Shown: positions 7,455 to 16,946, counted from the first letter of the stretch. The stretch: 64,000 nucleotides of DNA from an uncultured Ruminococcus sp. (GCA_934435205.1 CAKSAK010000006.1:1-64000); one strand, 5' to 3'. The notes: generated by a model not told the origin, from the letters alone. Translations and numbers: made by a program.

Positions 7455-7590
7455 GCGAAATTTACAACTGCCCTTATATGAGTACACCTTTGGCTTTGAG
7501 GAAGCTCAGCGCTACCGAAAAGCACAAGGATCGTATCTCAGACGAAACCAATGGGAAGATTTGACCGTTAAGGTTTGGGCGAATGTATAA
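7451..7590 (+). pseudogene. Detached C-terminal segment of the island's serine recombinase
   Basis: Immediately right of attL an open frame runs to TAA at 7588. It is out of frame with ppdK but continuous through the 29-bp repeat in the frame used by the recombinase at the other end (LLLRLL in both). It encodes about 46 residues including FGFEEAQRYRKAQGSYLRR and NQWEDLTVKVWANV, which look like real protein sequence. If the island circularised, the recombinase would run through attP into this segment and gain this tail in place of its present 9-residue host-encoded end. Seen directly: frame continuity and protein-like composition. Inferred: that the joined form is the functional one. Confidence 0.65.
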
Positions 7591-7600
7591 ATATGCTGAT

Positions 7601-7632
7601 AAAACCTCCGTAGTTTAACTGCGGAGGTTTTA
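7601..7632 (+). terminator. Rho-independent terminator at the island's left end
   Basis: AAAACCTCCG (7601-7610) pairs with CGGAGGTTTT (7622-7631). It probably terminates ppdK transcripts in the integrated state and recombinase transcripts in the circular state. Confidence 0.8.
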
Positions 7633-7754
7633 TGTTATAGTGTGTGAAGGTCAGGCAAAGATAGTCAAGTGAAGTCTTTTTATATTAAAGATGATCTGCT
7701 TGCGTTATGCCATTAACGCAGAAAAATAAAAATGAACCGAATAGGAGCTATTAC

Positions 7755-7792
7755 AAAGCTGTTGTATGTCATCATAACCATACAACAGCTTT
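7755..7792 (-). terminator. Terminator of the sensor-kinase remnant (bidirectional)
   Basis: A 14-bp perfect stem AAAGCTGTTGTATG (7755-7768) / CATACAACAGCTTT (7779-7792) lies 2 bp beyond the stop codon of the minus-strand gene. Confidence 0.8.
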
Positions 7793-7794
7793 TA

Positions 7795-8319
7795 TCATTT
7801 GATTGGAAACTCCAATTCCAGAATAAACTCTGGGAACTGTTTTGGAATTTTCATTTCACCACCAAGTTTTTCGACAGTCCTGCGAATGTTGTATAACCCA
7901 AAGCCGTGATTATCTTTGTCAAGCTTAGAAGTCTCTGTGGAATTTTTGTTATCCAAAGTTGGATTTGATATTTTAATAACCTGAACATTCTGTACAACTG
8001 CACATTTCACCGCTATAACAGCAGAATCGGATGAGCTTAGTTTTTCACAAGCCTCGATAGAGTTATCCAAGGCATTGGAAAGCATCGTGCAAAGATCAAC
8101 AGCAGGGATCTCATCGGAAATGAAACCGCTGAATTTAAGTTGCGACCCCACATATGCTGCTGATTCGCTTTTCTCCGAAAGTATCGAATCAGCAATCTGA
8201 TTTCCGCTTGAAAACTTATTTGCATCAATTATTTCCTGCTTGGTTATACTTTTTACATAGTAAAGTGCTTCATCAAGCTGTCTTTTCTCAAGCGTTGCCT
8301 GCAAATGTAGGTTTGTCAA
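7795..8319 (-). pseudogene. GHKL-type sensor histidine kinase, 3' remnant cut by an IS element
   Basis: 174 codons remain. They contain the end of the dimerisation region and the GHKL ATP-binding domain seen in AgrC/NatK-type kinases: N-box LSNALDNSIEAC, a later GFGLYNIRRTVEKLGG (G-box region) and the terminal beta-strand FILELEFP. The N-terminal sensor and membrane segments are missing. The reading frame begins exactly at the IS481 boundary (~8314-8320), and no N-terminal half is present on the other side of the IS, so the insertion was accompanied by or followed by deletion. No partner response regulator is present. It is probably non-functional. Confidence 0.8.
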
Positions 8320-9248
8320 TCATATTGGACACTATTATTAAGAAATTCGATAGGCGAAAACCATTTGAGGGGACGCATAGGACGGTTGTTTGTTCGACTT
8401 AAACGTGCAGCTAGCTGCACGTTTAAGTCGTCGCAGGAATAAAACCTATGGCACGAATAGAATTTGTTGTGATCTTCCCGGTGACTGCGCTCTACTTTGC
8501 CATTGTGCCTAGGCGTATATGGACGAATGAGTTTGTGTTCAATGCCAAGTTGTGAGAGCGTATTCTCAAACAGCGTTTTCTTGTCTCTTTTGCTTGGCGA
8601 AAAGCGGTTAGTAAATTCAAATCCATTGTCGGTCTGAATACATTTCACCGTTATTCCTCTGCGTTTGTACCATTTCACCAGCCTTTTTACAAAGTCTGCT
8701 GAAGAATAGGTGCTTTGCTCCTCATATCCGTATAAAAATCTTATCCTGGTATACTCATCGATCGCCGTGTATTGGTACAGCTTCATCTCTGGGTCAGCTA
8801 TACACTTTCTCGGAACTACCTTTACGTCCACCTGAACACGTTCTCCGGGGTATGTCATCTGCTCGTATGGCTTTGGTTTATACGTCGCTTTCTTCGGCTT
8901 TTTCGGAAGCATTCCTAGTTTTTTCATAACCCTGTAAAGACTTTCAAGACAGCGTGTATACCCTTGTTTCCTGAGACGATGCCATAGTTCGGGAAGCTCA
9001 AGTGTCGGGTTTCGTTTGTGATACCTTTTGATAAGATCTATTTCTTCCTTGGTATGCTCATTGGGATGATGATGCGGTCGGCGTGATTTAACTGCAAGGG
9101 ACTCCACACTTCCGTCCCAGCGTTTCAGCCAGAAATATATATATGAACGTGATTTATTGTATTTTCTGCTCGCTCGGCTCACTCCATATTTCTTTGCGTA
9201 ATTCATTAAGGATTGACGAAACTTCATATCTTGTGTTATACTATTCAT
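8316..9248 (-). CDS. IS481-family transposase (DDE / rve integrase core)
   Basis: 310 aa and intact. The N-terminal ~110 residues hold helix-turn-helix segments (ASRKYNKSRSYIYFWLKRWD). The catalytic core follows with the DDE residues in VQVDVK, QTDNGFEF and HNGKVERSHRED, which matches the IS481/IS3-like retroviral integrase fold. The stop codon lies within the left inverted repeat. AAGGAAG precedes the ATG. A 36-bp perfect palindrome lies inside the C-terminal coding region (8395-8430). The element sits between the kinase remnant and the defence operon and may contribute read-through on the minus strand only. Confidence 0.92.
   Translation of the reverse strand: MNSITQDMKFRQSLMNYAKKYGVSRASRKYNKSRSYIYFWLKRWDGSVESLAVKSRRPHHHPNEHTKEEIDLIKRYHKRNPTLELPELWHRLRKQGYTRCLESLYRVMKKLGMLPKKPKKATYKPKPYEQMTYPGERVQVDVKVVPRKCIADPEMKLYQYTAIDEYTRIRFLYGYEEQSTYSSADFVKRLVKWYKRRGITVKCIQTDNGFEFTNRFSPSKRDKKTLFENTLSQLGIEHKLIRPYTPRHNGKVERSHREDHNKFYSCHRFYSCDDLNVQLAARLSRTNNRPMRPLKWFSPIEFLNNSVQYD
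8395..8430. repeat. 36-bp perfect palindrome inside the transposase gene
   Basis: The left half is CGACTTAAACGTGCAGCT and the right half is its exact complement, with no loop. It encodes residues DLNVQLAARLSR of the transposase on the minus strand. Confidence 0.85.
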
Positions 9249-9391
9249 GAGAGATAGGCTTCCTTTCTGATTTGAATTTGGTGTGGTAACTTTATTTTAT
9301 CAGATTTTTGTCTATCTCTCTTTTCTTTTTTCTTAATTTTGTCCAATATCTATTGTAGCACAAAAAATATATCTGAAATAATGCAAATCTC

Positions 9392-9420
9392 TTGATTTTT
9401 TGTCAAAAATGTGATATTAT
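9392..9420 (+). promoter_or_regulatory. Promoter of the ssp defence operon
   Basis: TTGATT (9392-9397), 17-bp spacer, TATTAT (9415-9420) preceded by TGA (extended -10 like). The leader to the ATG at 9548 is about 120 nt and AT-rich. This is the only convincing promoter before sspD. Confidence 0.6.
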
Positions 9421-9547
9421 TAAAAGAGTAACTATGTGCAAGTAGACTAATTCTCGTTGTAGTTTACGTTGTTTCGTTTTAGAAATTATAATTGATATTA
9501 ACTTATGATATATAGTAATCTATTTAGCTTTAAAAGGGAGGGATATT

Positions 9548-11272
9548 ATGTGGTGTAGAAACTGTAATCACGAAACAAATGGGGCAAAGTGTGAATTGTG
9601 TGGAAATGAAACAGAACCCGTAATCCCTACCGAGGTGTTTTGGTGCGACCATTGCAACATACCTATTATTAAGGAAGTTAACGATAGTAAGACAAAAAAA
9701 TGCCCATTATGTCAAAGTGGTATAAACTATCTTTCAGCAGATATTCGTCCTGTTTTTCCAGAAGAAAGACTTCTTGTTGAAATATTATTGGATGAACCAA
9801 TGAAATACCACAATCAATCTGTGTGGGCAAATAATAACCGCTATTATTTTAACGGCAAATCTAAAGTGATAACTACAAAGTATTATAAAAAGTATGATCC
9901 TGAGTATATTATTTCTGAACTAGAAAAATATAAAAAATTAAACACATATGAGTATTTCGACTGCTTTATTTCGGATTTTACTAAAGCAAATGCTCAAAGA
10001 AACTACTATATAATAGATGAAGCACATAGATTCATTCGTGAAGAAGCTTCTCACTACCCTACTGAAAGCGTAGTTGTTTCTTTTTCAGGCGGTAAGGATT
10101 CAACTGTAACAGCTGATCTTGCTGTCAAAGCTCTTAGTGAGCCGAGTTTAGTACATATTTTCGGCAATACAACGCTTGAATTTCCGACAACACTTGATTA
10201 TGCTGAAAGATTTAGGGCAGATAATCCCAAAACTATTTTCAGAATTGCTTTAAATCGTGAACAGGATTTCATGAAAGTATGCGAAGATATTGGTCCACCT
10301 GCAAGAATGATGCGTTGGTGCTGCTCTATGTTTAAAACCGGACCGATAACAAGAATTCTTAATCGCTATTATAGAGATAAGAACATACTTACTTTTTATG
10401 GAATTCGCCGTTGTGAATCCGTAAGTAGAAGTAAGTATAACCGTGTCGAAGATAATGCTGAATCTGTAAAAATTCAGAAACAGAAAGTTGCCTCCCCTAT
10501 CTTTTATTGGTCGGACATTGAGATATGGCTCTATATATTAAGTGAGGAAATTGATTTTAACTATGCTTATCGACTAGGCTATGATAGAGTCGGCTGCTGG
10601 TGCTGTCCTAATAATAATGATAGAGCTCAGTTCTTAACATCAATTTATATGCCAGAGCGGTATGCTCAATGGAGAAGTTTTCTAATTGAATTTGCTAAAA
10701 AAATTGGAAAACCAGATGCAGAAGTTTACGTCGATTCAGGAAAATGGAAAGCTCGACAAGGTGGTAACGGTGTGAAAGCTGCCGAAGATGTTAAGATCAA
10801 ATACACTAATTGTACAGCGGAAAATAACGCAAAAATATATAAGCTTGTAAGACCTATGGATGATGAATTCCTTAATATGCTAACTCCGTTCGGAAGAGTA
10901 TCAAAAGAGTTAGGGAGGAAACTATTGAACGAAGTAATTGTTCTTGATATGAAAACAAATACGCCTATAATTTCTGTTCAACCATTTAATCAAGAAGATT
11001 ATGAGTATTCAGTAAAAGTCAAGACCATGAATGTAGCAAAGCATGATGACCTTCAAAGAATGATCGGTTATCAAGTTAGGAAATTTAATGCGTGTCGTAG
11101 ATGCTTAAAATGTGAATCGCTGTGTAGGTTTGGTGCTATTTCAATTTCAGGCGGAAGTTATCATATAAATGAAGAAAAATGTAAACGGTGCAAAATGTGT
11201 GTTACTGCTAAATATCTTGATGGCGGATGCTTAATGGATAAATACCTTAAAACTAAAGAAAACAAGGGATAG
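9548..11272 (+). CDS. sspD: SspD-like phosphorothioation protein: PAPS-reductase/PP-loop domain with N-terminal zinc ribbons and C-terminal ferredoxin
   Basis: 574 aa. N-terminal cysteine pairs (CRNC, CELC, CDHC, CPLC, residues 3-56) form zinc ribbons. The adenine-nucleotide alpha-hydrolase domain has the PP-loop SFSGGKDS (178-185), which in DndC/SspD uses ATP to activate the DNA backbone for sulfur insertion, plus the cysteine motifs RWCCSMFK and GCWCCPNN likely to hold an Fe-S cluster. The last ~70 residues add CRRCLKCESLC and CKRCKMC, a ferredoxin-like module that could feed electrons to the cluster. GGGAGGG (9536-9542) precedes the ATG. It is the first gene of the operon, 5 bp before sspB. 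DndC is the nearest alternative name; the DUF4007 neighbour favours Ssp. The ferredoxin fusion makes it longer than plain PAPS reductases. Confidence 0.82.
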   Translation: MWCRNCNHETNGAKCELCGNETEPVIPTEVFWCDHCNIPIIKEVNDSKTKKCPLCQSGINYLSADIRPVFPEERLLVEILLDEPMKYHNQSVWANNNRYYFNGKSKVITTKYYKKYDPEYIISELEKYKKLNTYEYFDCFISDFTKANAQRNYYIIDEAHRFIREEASHYPTESVVVSFSGGKDSTVTADLAVKALSEPSLVHIFGNTTLEFPTTLDYAERFRADNPKTIFRIALNREQDFMKVCEDIGPPARMMRWCCSMFKTGPITRILNRYYRDKNILTFYGIRRCESVSRSKYNRVEDNAESVKIQKQKVASPIFYWSDIEIWLYILSEEIDFNYAYRLGYDRVGCWCCPNNNDRAQFLTSIYMPERYAQWRSFLIEFAKKIGKPDAEVYVDSGKWKARQGGNGVKAAEDVKIKYTNCTAENNAKIYKLVRPMDDEFLNMLTPFGRVSKELGRKLLNEVIVLDMKTNTPIISVQPFNQEDYEYSVKVKTMNVAKHDDLQRMIGYQVRKFNACRRCLKCESLCRFGAISISGGSYHINEEKCKRCKMCVTAKYLDGGCLMDKYLKTKENKG

Positions 11273-11277
11273 ATATT

Positions 11278-12165
11278 ATGAAATTTAGAGGTCATGAAAC
11301 TTTTTCAATAAGAAAAGGTTGGTTAAATAAAGGAATAAAGAATATCGAAAAATGCCCGGGAGTATTCCTCGGGGATGCTGGTAATCCTATGGATGTTCTT
11401 GGAATTGGTGCAAACATGGTAAAATCACTTCGATACTGGATGTTAGCCACCGGAATAGCAAGTGAGCCTTTATCAGGTCATAGAGTACAGACGTTGACTG
11501 AACTTGGGAAGACTATCTATGACAATGACCCCTATTTTGAAGAATCAGGATCTTTATGTCTCATTCATTATGAATTAGCTTGTAATGAAGAAATTGCAAC
11601 ATCTTGGTTTGTTTTTCATAATGCTTTTGATTGTATTGAGTTTTCGGAGGATGACTTTCAGATAAGCATTAGGAAGTATGTAAGAATGAACCCTGAAAGA
11701 AATATTCCGGGTGAACGTTCCATCTCAGATGACTTTAAATGTTTAATCAACACTTACAATCATAAGCAAATTAAAGCCGTTATTGATCCAGAAGATAATA
11801 TAGAAAGTCCGCTTACTGAACTTGGACTTATTGAATATCTGTATAACAAAAATAACGAACGTATATACAAAAAGGTAATGATCAAAGAAGAGGTTCTTCC
11901 TGATCTTATTTCTCTTGCTATAATAATAAAGAATTCTAATGGTAATAGAGAACTGAAGATTGCTTCATTGGTAAAAGATGATAAGTGCCTTGGAAAGGCT
12001 TTTAACCTTGATATGATAAGGATCATTAATATTCTGTACAGACTTGAAAAAGCAGGATATGTTAAGGTTATTCGTACAGCGGGTCTTGATGTCGTAGAGA
12101 TAACTACTGAAATGAGTTATACAGACTGCATAAAGCTGTACTATGAGAAATTAAATCAGATTTAA
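11278..12165 (+). CDS. sspB: DUF4007 protein, SspB-like
   Basis: 295 aa. It begins MKFRGHETFSIRKGWLNKGI, the signature opening of DUF4007 (GHETF..R..WL.K), the family that includes the SspB component of single-strand phosphorothioation systems, reported as a DNA nickase that opens the strand for sulfur insertion. The C-terminal ~70 residues look like a winged-helix segment (NILYRLEKAGYVKVIRTAGLDVVEITTE). It lies 5 bp after sspD and 17 bp before sspC. Assignment rests on the N-terminal signature and operon position; catalytic residues cannot be pinpointed from sequence alone. Confidence 0.75.
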   Translation: MKFRGHETFSIRKGWLNKGIKNIEKCPGVFLGDAGNPMDVLGIGANMVKSLRYWMLATGIASEPLSGHRVQTLTELGKTIYDNDPYFEESGSLCLIHYELACNEEIATSWFVFHNAFDCIEFSEDDFQISIRKYVRMNPERNIPGERSISDDFKCLINTYNHKQIKAVIDPEDNIESPLTELGLIEYLYNKNNERIYKKVMIKEEVLPDLISLAIIIKNSNGNRELKIASLVKDDKCLGKAFNLDMIRIINILYRLEKAGYVKVIRTAGLDVVEITTEMSYTDCIKLYYEKLNQI

Positions 12166-12182
12166 GTCAGGTGTGAGCAGAA

Positions 12183-15100
12183 ATGATAAGTGATTATATT
12201 AGGGTTTCTAAAGGATTTCAATCCTCTATTAACATAGAATACGACTTTAATGATCAGAAGAAAATAGATGGCTTTATTCCAACAAATGCTTGTTTAGATA
12301 TAATCGACAATATATTCGATTCCGTTAAGGAAACAGCAAGTTCTAAAGCTAAGATCCTCACCGGAGCATACGGTAGAGGAAAGTCTCTTTGTGTGCTCAT
12401 TGCTTTGAGTTTGCTTTTTAATGCTGATAAAAACTTGTTTAGCAGACTTCTTCCTAAAATTAAAAGGTGCAATTCTGAGCTTCATAAAAAAATAGATAAC
12501 TATCTTTCATCAAACGAAAGATTGCTTCCTGTTATTATAAATGGCAACAGTGGCAAAATGTCGCAGGCATTTCTTAGTGCGTTACAGAGAGCATTGAATG
12601 TTTATAACTTTAACGATATTATGCCAGAGACCTATTTCGATTCGGCAATCAGAACTATTAATATGTGGAAAGATGAATATCCTGAAACATACACACGCTT
12701 CACCGAAAAAATAGGTATGAATGCAGAGGTGTTTATTAATAGGTTATCTGAAAATGACGCAGAAGCCTATAATACTTTTACAACACTGCATCCGCAGCTC
12801 ACCTCTGGTAGTGTATTTAATCCTTTTGTAGATAGCAGTATCATAGATATTTATGATAAGGTAAATGCTGAATTGAAAAAAAAAGGATTTGCCGGTATCT
12901 TTGTGGTTTATGATGAATTTGGCAAATACCTTGAATCGAATATTACTACAGCTTCAGAAAGCGAAACTAAAATGCTTCAGGATTTCGCTGAAAAGTGTTG
13001 CCGTGAGTCGTCACAGCAGCTTTATCTCATGTTGATTTGTCATAAAGACATTTCAAACTATATAGATATGAATCTTTCACAAGATAAAGTTGATGGATGG
13101 AGAGGTATATCGGGCCGTTTTGAGCACATTAATCTTACAAACAATTTCTCTCAAATGTATGAAATAATTTCACATACAATAAAGCATAAAAAAGGATGGA
13201 ACGGATTCAGAGAGAACAACGCTGCTGTTTTTGATGATTTATACAAAGCATATGATGATAATTCTCTTATCAAGGGGAAACAGGAGCTGGTAATTGATGG
13301 CTGTTATCCATTACATCCTGTTACTACTTTCATTCTTCCTCGCTTGTCTGAAAGAGTAGCTCAGAATGAACGTACTTTATTTACTTTCCTATCGTCAAGC
13401 CAGAAGAATACACTTAGTCAGTTTATTAATAGATCTAATAGAGAAGTTCCGTTTATAACTCCTGATTATCTTTATGACTATTTTGAAGATGAATTTCGCA
13501 AAGAGCTTACGACATCTGAAATATATAAGGTGTATTCTTTGTCTTCAAGAATACTTAGAAGTTTTAAATCGGATACACTTGAAGCGAAAATAATAAAAAC
13601 AATAGCAGTAATTCACTTTATACAGCAGTTTGAACGCTTAACGCCTACTACTGATGTTATATGTACGATATTTGCTATTGATTACGATTCAAAGCAAGTT
13701 ACCGATTGTATAAAAGAGCTTATCTCAGAGCAGTATATTCTTTACAGAAAAAGCAGTAATGGATTCCTTTGCCTTAAAGAAACCAGCGGAATCAACATTA
13801 ATGATGAGATTGAAAAGCGTATCGCTTCTATAAGAAGAAACAAGAATAATCAAGAAATAATAAGTGAAGGCGTTGGAGAAAGGTATTATTACCCTACTGC
13901 ATATAATGATGATAACTGTATAACACGATATTTTAAAGTTAAATTTGTTGATATAGAGACATATATTGCAGATATTAAAGAACAAGTGCCGAGTGAAACC
14001 ACTGGCATAATATATGCTGTTTTTCCAACTGATAATATTGAATTTAATGAGTTCAGTTCCGAAGTTCAAAAATATCTGTCTGAGAATCAAAGACATATTA
14101 CAATCATTCCGTCAGCTCAAATATCCGTTACCAAAATAATAATCAGATACTTGGCAATCAGTGAGCTTAGAAGTGAAGCAGTTGATGATCATATACTGTA
14201 TGATGAATATACACTTTATTTAGATGATCATAGTGATATTGTTTCTGATTTTATTAATTCCTACTTATCTCCGGAATTGCATAGAGCCACATATTATTAT
14301 AAAGGAAAAGCATTGGCGATAAGCAGAAAATCACAGTTAAGTTCTTTGCTTTCCCAAATTTGTAACGAAATATATACCAGAACTCCAATAATTAACAACG
14401 AATCACTTAACAAAGATAGATTATCAGGAGTTGCGGTAAATAGTAGGACAAAGATAATAACAGCTTTGCTTGAAAATGATAGAATTGAAGAAAACCTTGG
14501 TCTGAAAGGTACTGGACAAGATGTTTCTTTCATGAGAAGTGCCTTGCTTCAAACCGGCATCTTAAAAAAGAACGATATTGAATACTATCTGGATTTAGCA
14601 CCAGAAGATGTTAATCTTAAATATGTATTGAATACTATATCAAATTTTTTTAAAAGTACAATTTCAGGTGAAAAGACGTTTTCTGAACTATACTATGATC
14701 TTACAGCACCAGAAAACAATATTGGATTAAAGAAAGGTGTTATTCCAATTTTTATAGGAATAGTTCTTCATTCAGTAAAAAAAGATCTCATTTTTAAAAT
14801 GAATGGTGAAGAAATTCGTCTTACAGCTGATCTGCTAAACGCTATAAACGATAAACCATATCTTTATTCTGTTCAAATGGAAGATTGGGATGACAATAAA
14901 ACTCAGTATCTTACTCAATTAAAAACACTTTTTGCGGATCATGTTGAGGAAAGTGAAAGAGCATCAAATAGTTTTGCATTCATCTTAAATGCTATAAACA
15001 GATGGTATCTTACTCTTCCTAAATGCTCAAGAGATATGCAGTGCTATTATTCTAATGGTAAAAAAATACCTAAGACTGTTTCTGCATTTCCTAAATCATT

Positions 15101-15764
15101 AAAGAAACCAAATATTAATTCAAGAGACTATCTGCTAGCAGAACTGCCTGCTATATTTAATCAAGAAATCAGTTCTGCACTTGCCAAGAAAATAAAGGAA
15201 GCCAAATTCATTTTTGATGGAGGAAAAGCAGATCTTACCAAATACGTAATAATCACAATAAAGAATACTTTTGGAAACAATGATACGGCTTCGTTACAGT
15301 CGATATTGAATGAATGGTATGAAAAATTAGATGAAACAACAATACAACATCTTTTTGACAATAATGAAAACTCAATACTTAATCTTATAGAATCTGTTAA
15401 TAGCGATGAAAAAACATTTGCCGAACGAATAGGAAAAGCTTTGACTGGATTGAAACTTAACGATTGGAATAACAGTACTGCTGCTGAGTTTCAGAATAGT
15501 CTGCAAACTTTCAAAGAGACTATTGAGCGATATAATACAGAGGGACATGATTACAGCAATAGCTCTGCAAGCAGATTTAAGATGACTTTCGTCGGTGAAG
15601 ATGGCAAGGAGATCGAGCGCAGTTTTGATAAGGTAGAATATAGTTCTAGAGCTAATCTTCTTTATGAAGATATCACAGCTGCTATTGATGAGATGGGACA
15701 GTCTATTTCCGAAAACGAAAAGAGACAGATACTAATCGATATATTGAAAAAAATGTGCTTATAG
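12183..15764 (+). CDS. sspC: Large P-loop ATPase, SspC-like
   Basis: 1193 aa. Walker A GAYGRGKS is at residues 61-68 and a Walker B-like GIFVVYDEFGKYLE lies near 240, followed by several hundred residues without obvious catalytic motifs. By position between the DUF4007 gene and the desulfurase it corresponds to SspC, the ATPase of the SspBCD modification complex. BREX-type and other AAA defence ATPases share the same GxxGxGKS start and cannot be excluded by eye. Start ATG 12183 with AGGTGTGAGC upstream; the gene stops 18 bp before sspA. Its base composition is strongly AT-rich like the rest of the operon. Confidence 0.7.
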   Translation: MISDYIRVSKGFQSSINIEYDFNDQKKIDGFIPTNACLDIIDNIFDSVKETASSKAKILTGAYGRGKSLCVLIALSLLFNADKNLFSRLLPKIKRCNSELHKKIDNYLSSNERLLPVIINGNSGKMSQAFLSALQRALNVYNFNDIMPETYFDSAIRTINMWKDEYPETYTRFTEKIGMNAEVFINRLSENDAEAYNTFTTLHPQLTSGSVFNPFVDSSIIDIYDKVNAELKKKGFAGIFVVYDEFGKYLESNITTASESETKMLQDFAEKCCRESSQQLYLMLICHKDISNYIDMNLSQDKVDGWRGISGRFEHINLTNNFSQMYEIISHTIKHKKGWNGFRENNAAVFDDLYKAYDDNSLIKGKQELVIDGCYPLHPVTTFILPRLSERVAQNERTLFTFLSSSQKNTLSQFINRSNREVPFITPDYLYDYFEDEFRKELTTSEIYKVYSLSSRILRSFKSDTLEAKIIKTIAVIHFIQQFERLTPTTDVICTIFAIDYDSKQVTDCIKELISEQYILYRKSSNGFLCLKETSGININDEIEKRIASIRRNKNNQEIISEGVGERYYYPTAYNDDNCITRYFKVKFVDIETYIADIKEQVPSETTGIIYAVFPTDNIEFNEFSSEVQKYLSENQRHITIIPSAQISVTKIIIRYLAISELRSEAVDDHILYDEYTLYLDDHSDIVSDFINSYLSPELHRATYYYKGKALAISRKSQLSSLLSQICNEIYTRTPIINNESLNKDRLSGVAVNSRTKIITALLENDRIEENLGLKGTGQDVSFMRSALLQTGILKKNDIEYYLDLAPEDVNLKYVLNTISNFFKSTISGEKTFSELYYDLTAPENNIGLKKGVIPIFIGIVLHSVKKDLIFKMNGEEIRLTADLLNAINDKPYLYSVQMEDWDDNKTQYLTQLKTLFADHVEESERASNSFAFILNAINRWYLTLPKCSRDMQCYYSNGKKIPKTVSAFPKSLKKPNINSRDYLLAELPAIFNQEISSALAKKIKEAKFIFDGGKADLTKYVIITIKNTFGNNDTASLQSILNEWYEKLDETTIQHLFDNNENSILNLIESVNSDEKTFAERIGKALTGLKLNDWNNSTAAEFQNSLQTFKETIERYNTEGHDYSNSSASRFKMTFVGEDGKEIERSFDKVEYSSRANLLYEDITAAIDEMGQSISENEKRQILIDILKKMCL

Positions 15765-15782
15765 TAAACAGGAAGTGAGTTA

Positions 15783-16931
15783 ATGGATCATATAGCATAT
15801 TTTGACAACGCAGCGACAACATTTCCAAAGCCTGAGTGTGTATACCAGGCTTTGGATGAGTTTGCCAGAAGTTGCGGTGTCAGTTTGGGAAGAGGACAAC
15901 ACAAGTTATCATCAAGAGCAAGTTATATTGCAGATGAAACTCGCGAGCTTCTTTTAAGCCTCTTCCATTGTACTAACAAAAAAGTTGTATTTACTAATAC
16001 AGCAACAGAAGCATTAAACATAATATTAAAAGGTATAAAGATCCCAGTAAATGCTAATGTTTACATTACTCCGTTTGAACATAATGCAGTTACAAGAACG
16101 CTTCATTATCTCAACAAGTTTACATCGTTCAATATAATAGAACTGAGTGCTAATAAATCAACATACGAATTACAGATAGAAGATATTGATAGACAGTTTA
16201 AAGATAAAAAACCGTTCTGTGTTATTGCAAGCCAAGTCAGCAATGTCTTTGGAGCGGTATGTTCTATTGAAAAACTTTTCTTAACTTCAAAAAAATACGG
16301 CGCAATTAACATTGCTGATTTATGTCAAAGCTCAGGATTAATAGATCTTAATTTGAGCAGTACTATATTTGATTATGCTGTTTTTGCCGGCCATAAAACT
16401 TTATACGGTCCGCTTGGAATTTCAGGATTTATCACTGATTTTCCCAATGACCTTGAACCGATTATCATAGGGGGGACCGGAATAGAATCAGCTAATCAGG
16501 ATATGCCTTCTGAAATACCAATACGCTATGAAGCTGGAAGTCATAATACAACTGCAATTGCTGGATTGCACGCTTCAGTAGAATGGATACTAAAAACTGG
16601 AGTTAATGTAATCTATAAACAAGAGATGCGTAATCATAAACGGCTAATAGATATTCTCGGCTCTTATGAAAATATTACAGTTTATAATCCTAAACTCTCG
16701 GTGGGAGTAGTTTCATGTTTATTTGATAATTATGCTCCTGATGAGATCGGACAAGTATTAAGTAATATGAATATAGCTTTTAGAAGCGGATTACACTGTG
16801 CTCCCCTTGCACATAAATTTAATGGAACATTTCCAAGTGGAACAGTAAGATTTAGTGTTAGTTACTTTAACACTGATGAAGATTTCGATATGCTTGATGA
16901 TGCCCTATCTTATATAGAAGAAAATAGCTGA
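15783..16931 (+). CDS. sspA: Cysteine desulfurase, SspA/DndA-like
   Basis: 382 aa fold-type I PLP enzyme. It opens IAYFDNAATTFPKP as IscS-type proteins do, has the PLP lysine in AGHKTLYGPLG (K205), and the catalytic cysteine in RSGLHCAPLAHKF (C339), which takes sulfur from L-cysteine as a persulfide. In the phosphorothioation pathway this sulfur is handed to the PAPS-reductase-like subunit. It lies 18 bp after sspC with AGGAAGTGAG in front. A housekeeping IscS/SufS is less likely because there is no Fe-S assembly gene nearby and the gene shares the island's AT-rich composition. Confidence 0.9.
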   Translation: MDHIAYFDNAATTFPKPECVYQALDEFARSCGVSLGRGQHKLSSRASYIADETRELLLSLFHCTNKKVVFTNTATEALNIILKGIKIPVNANVYITPFEHNAVTRTLHYLNKFTSFNIIELSANKSTYELQIEDIDRQFKDKKPFCVIASQVSNVFGAVCSIEKLFLTSKKYGAINIADLCQSSGLIDLNLSSTIFDYAVFAGHKTLYGPLGISGFITDFPNDLEPIIIGGTGIESANQDMPSEIPIRYEAGSHNTTAIAGLHASVEWILKTGVNVIYKQEMRNHKRLIDILGSYENITVYNPKLSVGVVSCLFDNYAPDEIGQVLSNMNIAFRSGLHCAPLAHKFNGTFPSGTVRFSVSYFNTDEDFDMLDDALSYIEENS

Positions 16932-16946
16932 ATTGAGGTGTAAAAA

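Larger units (their letters stand above)
8314..9362 (-). mobile_element. IS481-family insertion sequence
   Basis: About 1.05 kb with one transposase gene on the minus strand. Imperfect terminal inverted repeats are visible: TGTCAATCATATTGGACA at 8314-8331 and, on the other strand, TGTGCTACAATAGATATTGG at the right end, sharing CAAT and ATATTGGACA (8322-8331; complement at 9340-9349). No target duplication is recognisable, so the exact ends are uncertain by a few bases. Confidence 0.75.

Noticed and set aside
7700..7717. GCGTTA / TAACGC inverted repeat as an operator
   Set aside because: Only 6-bp arms in an AT-rich non-coding stretch; could occur by chance.
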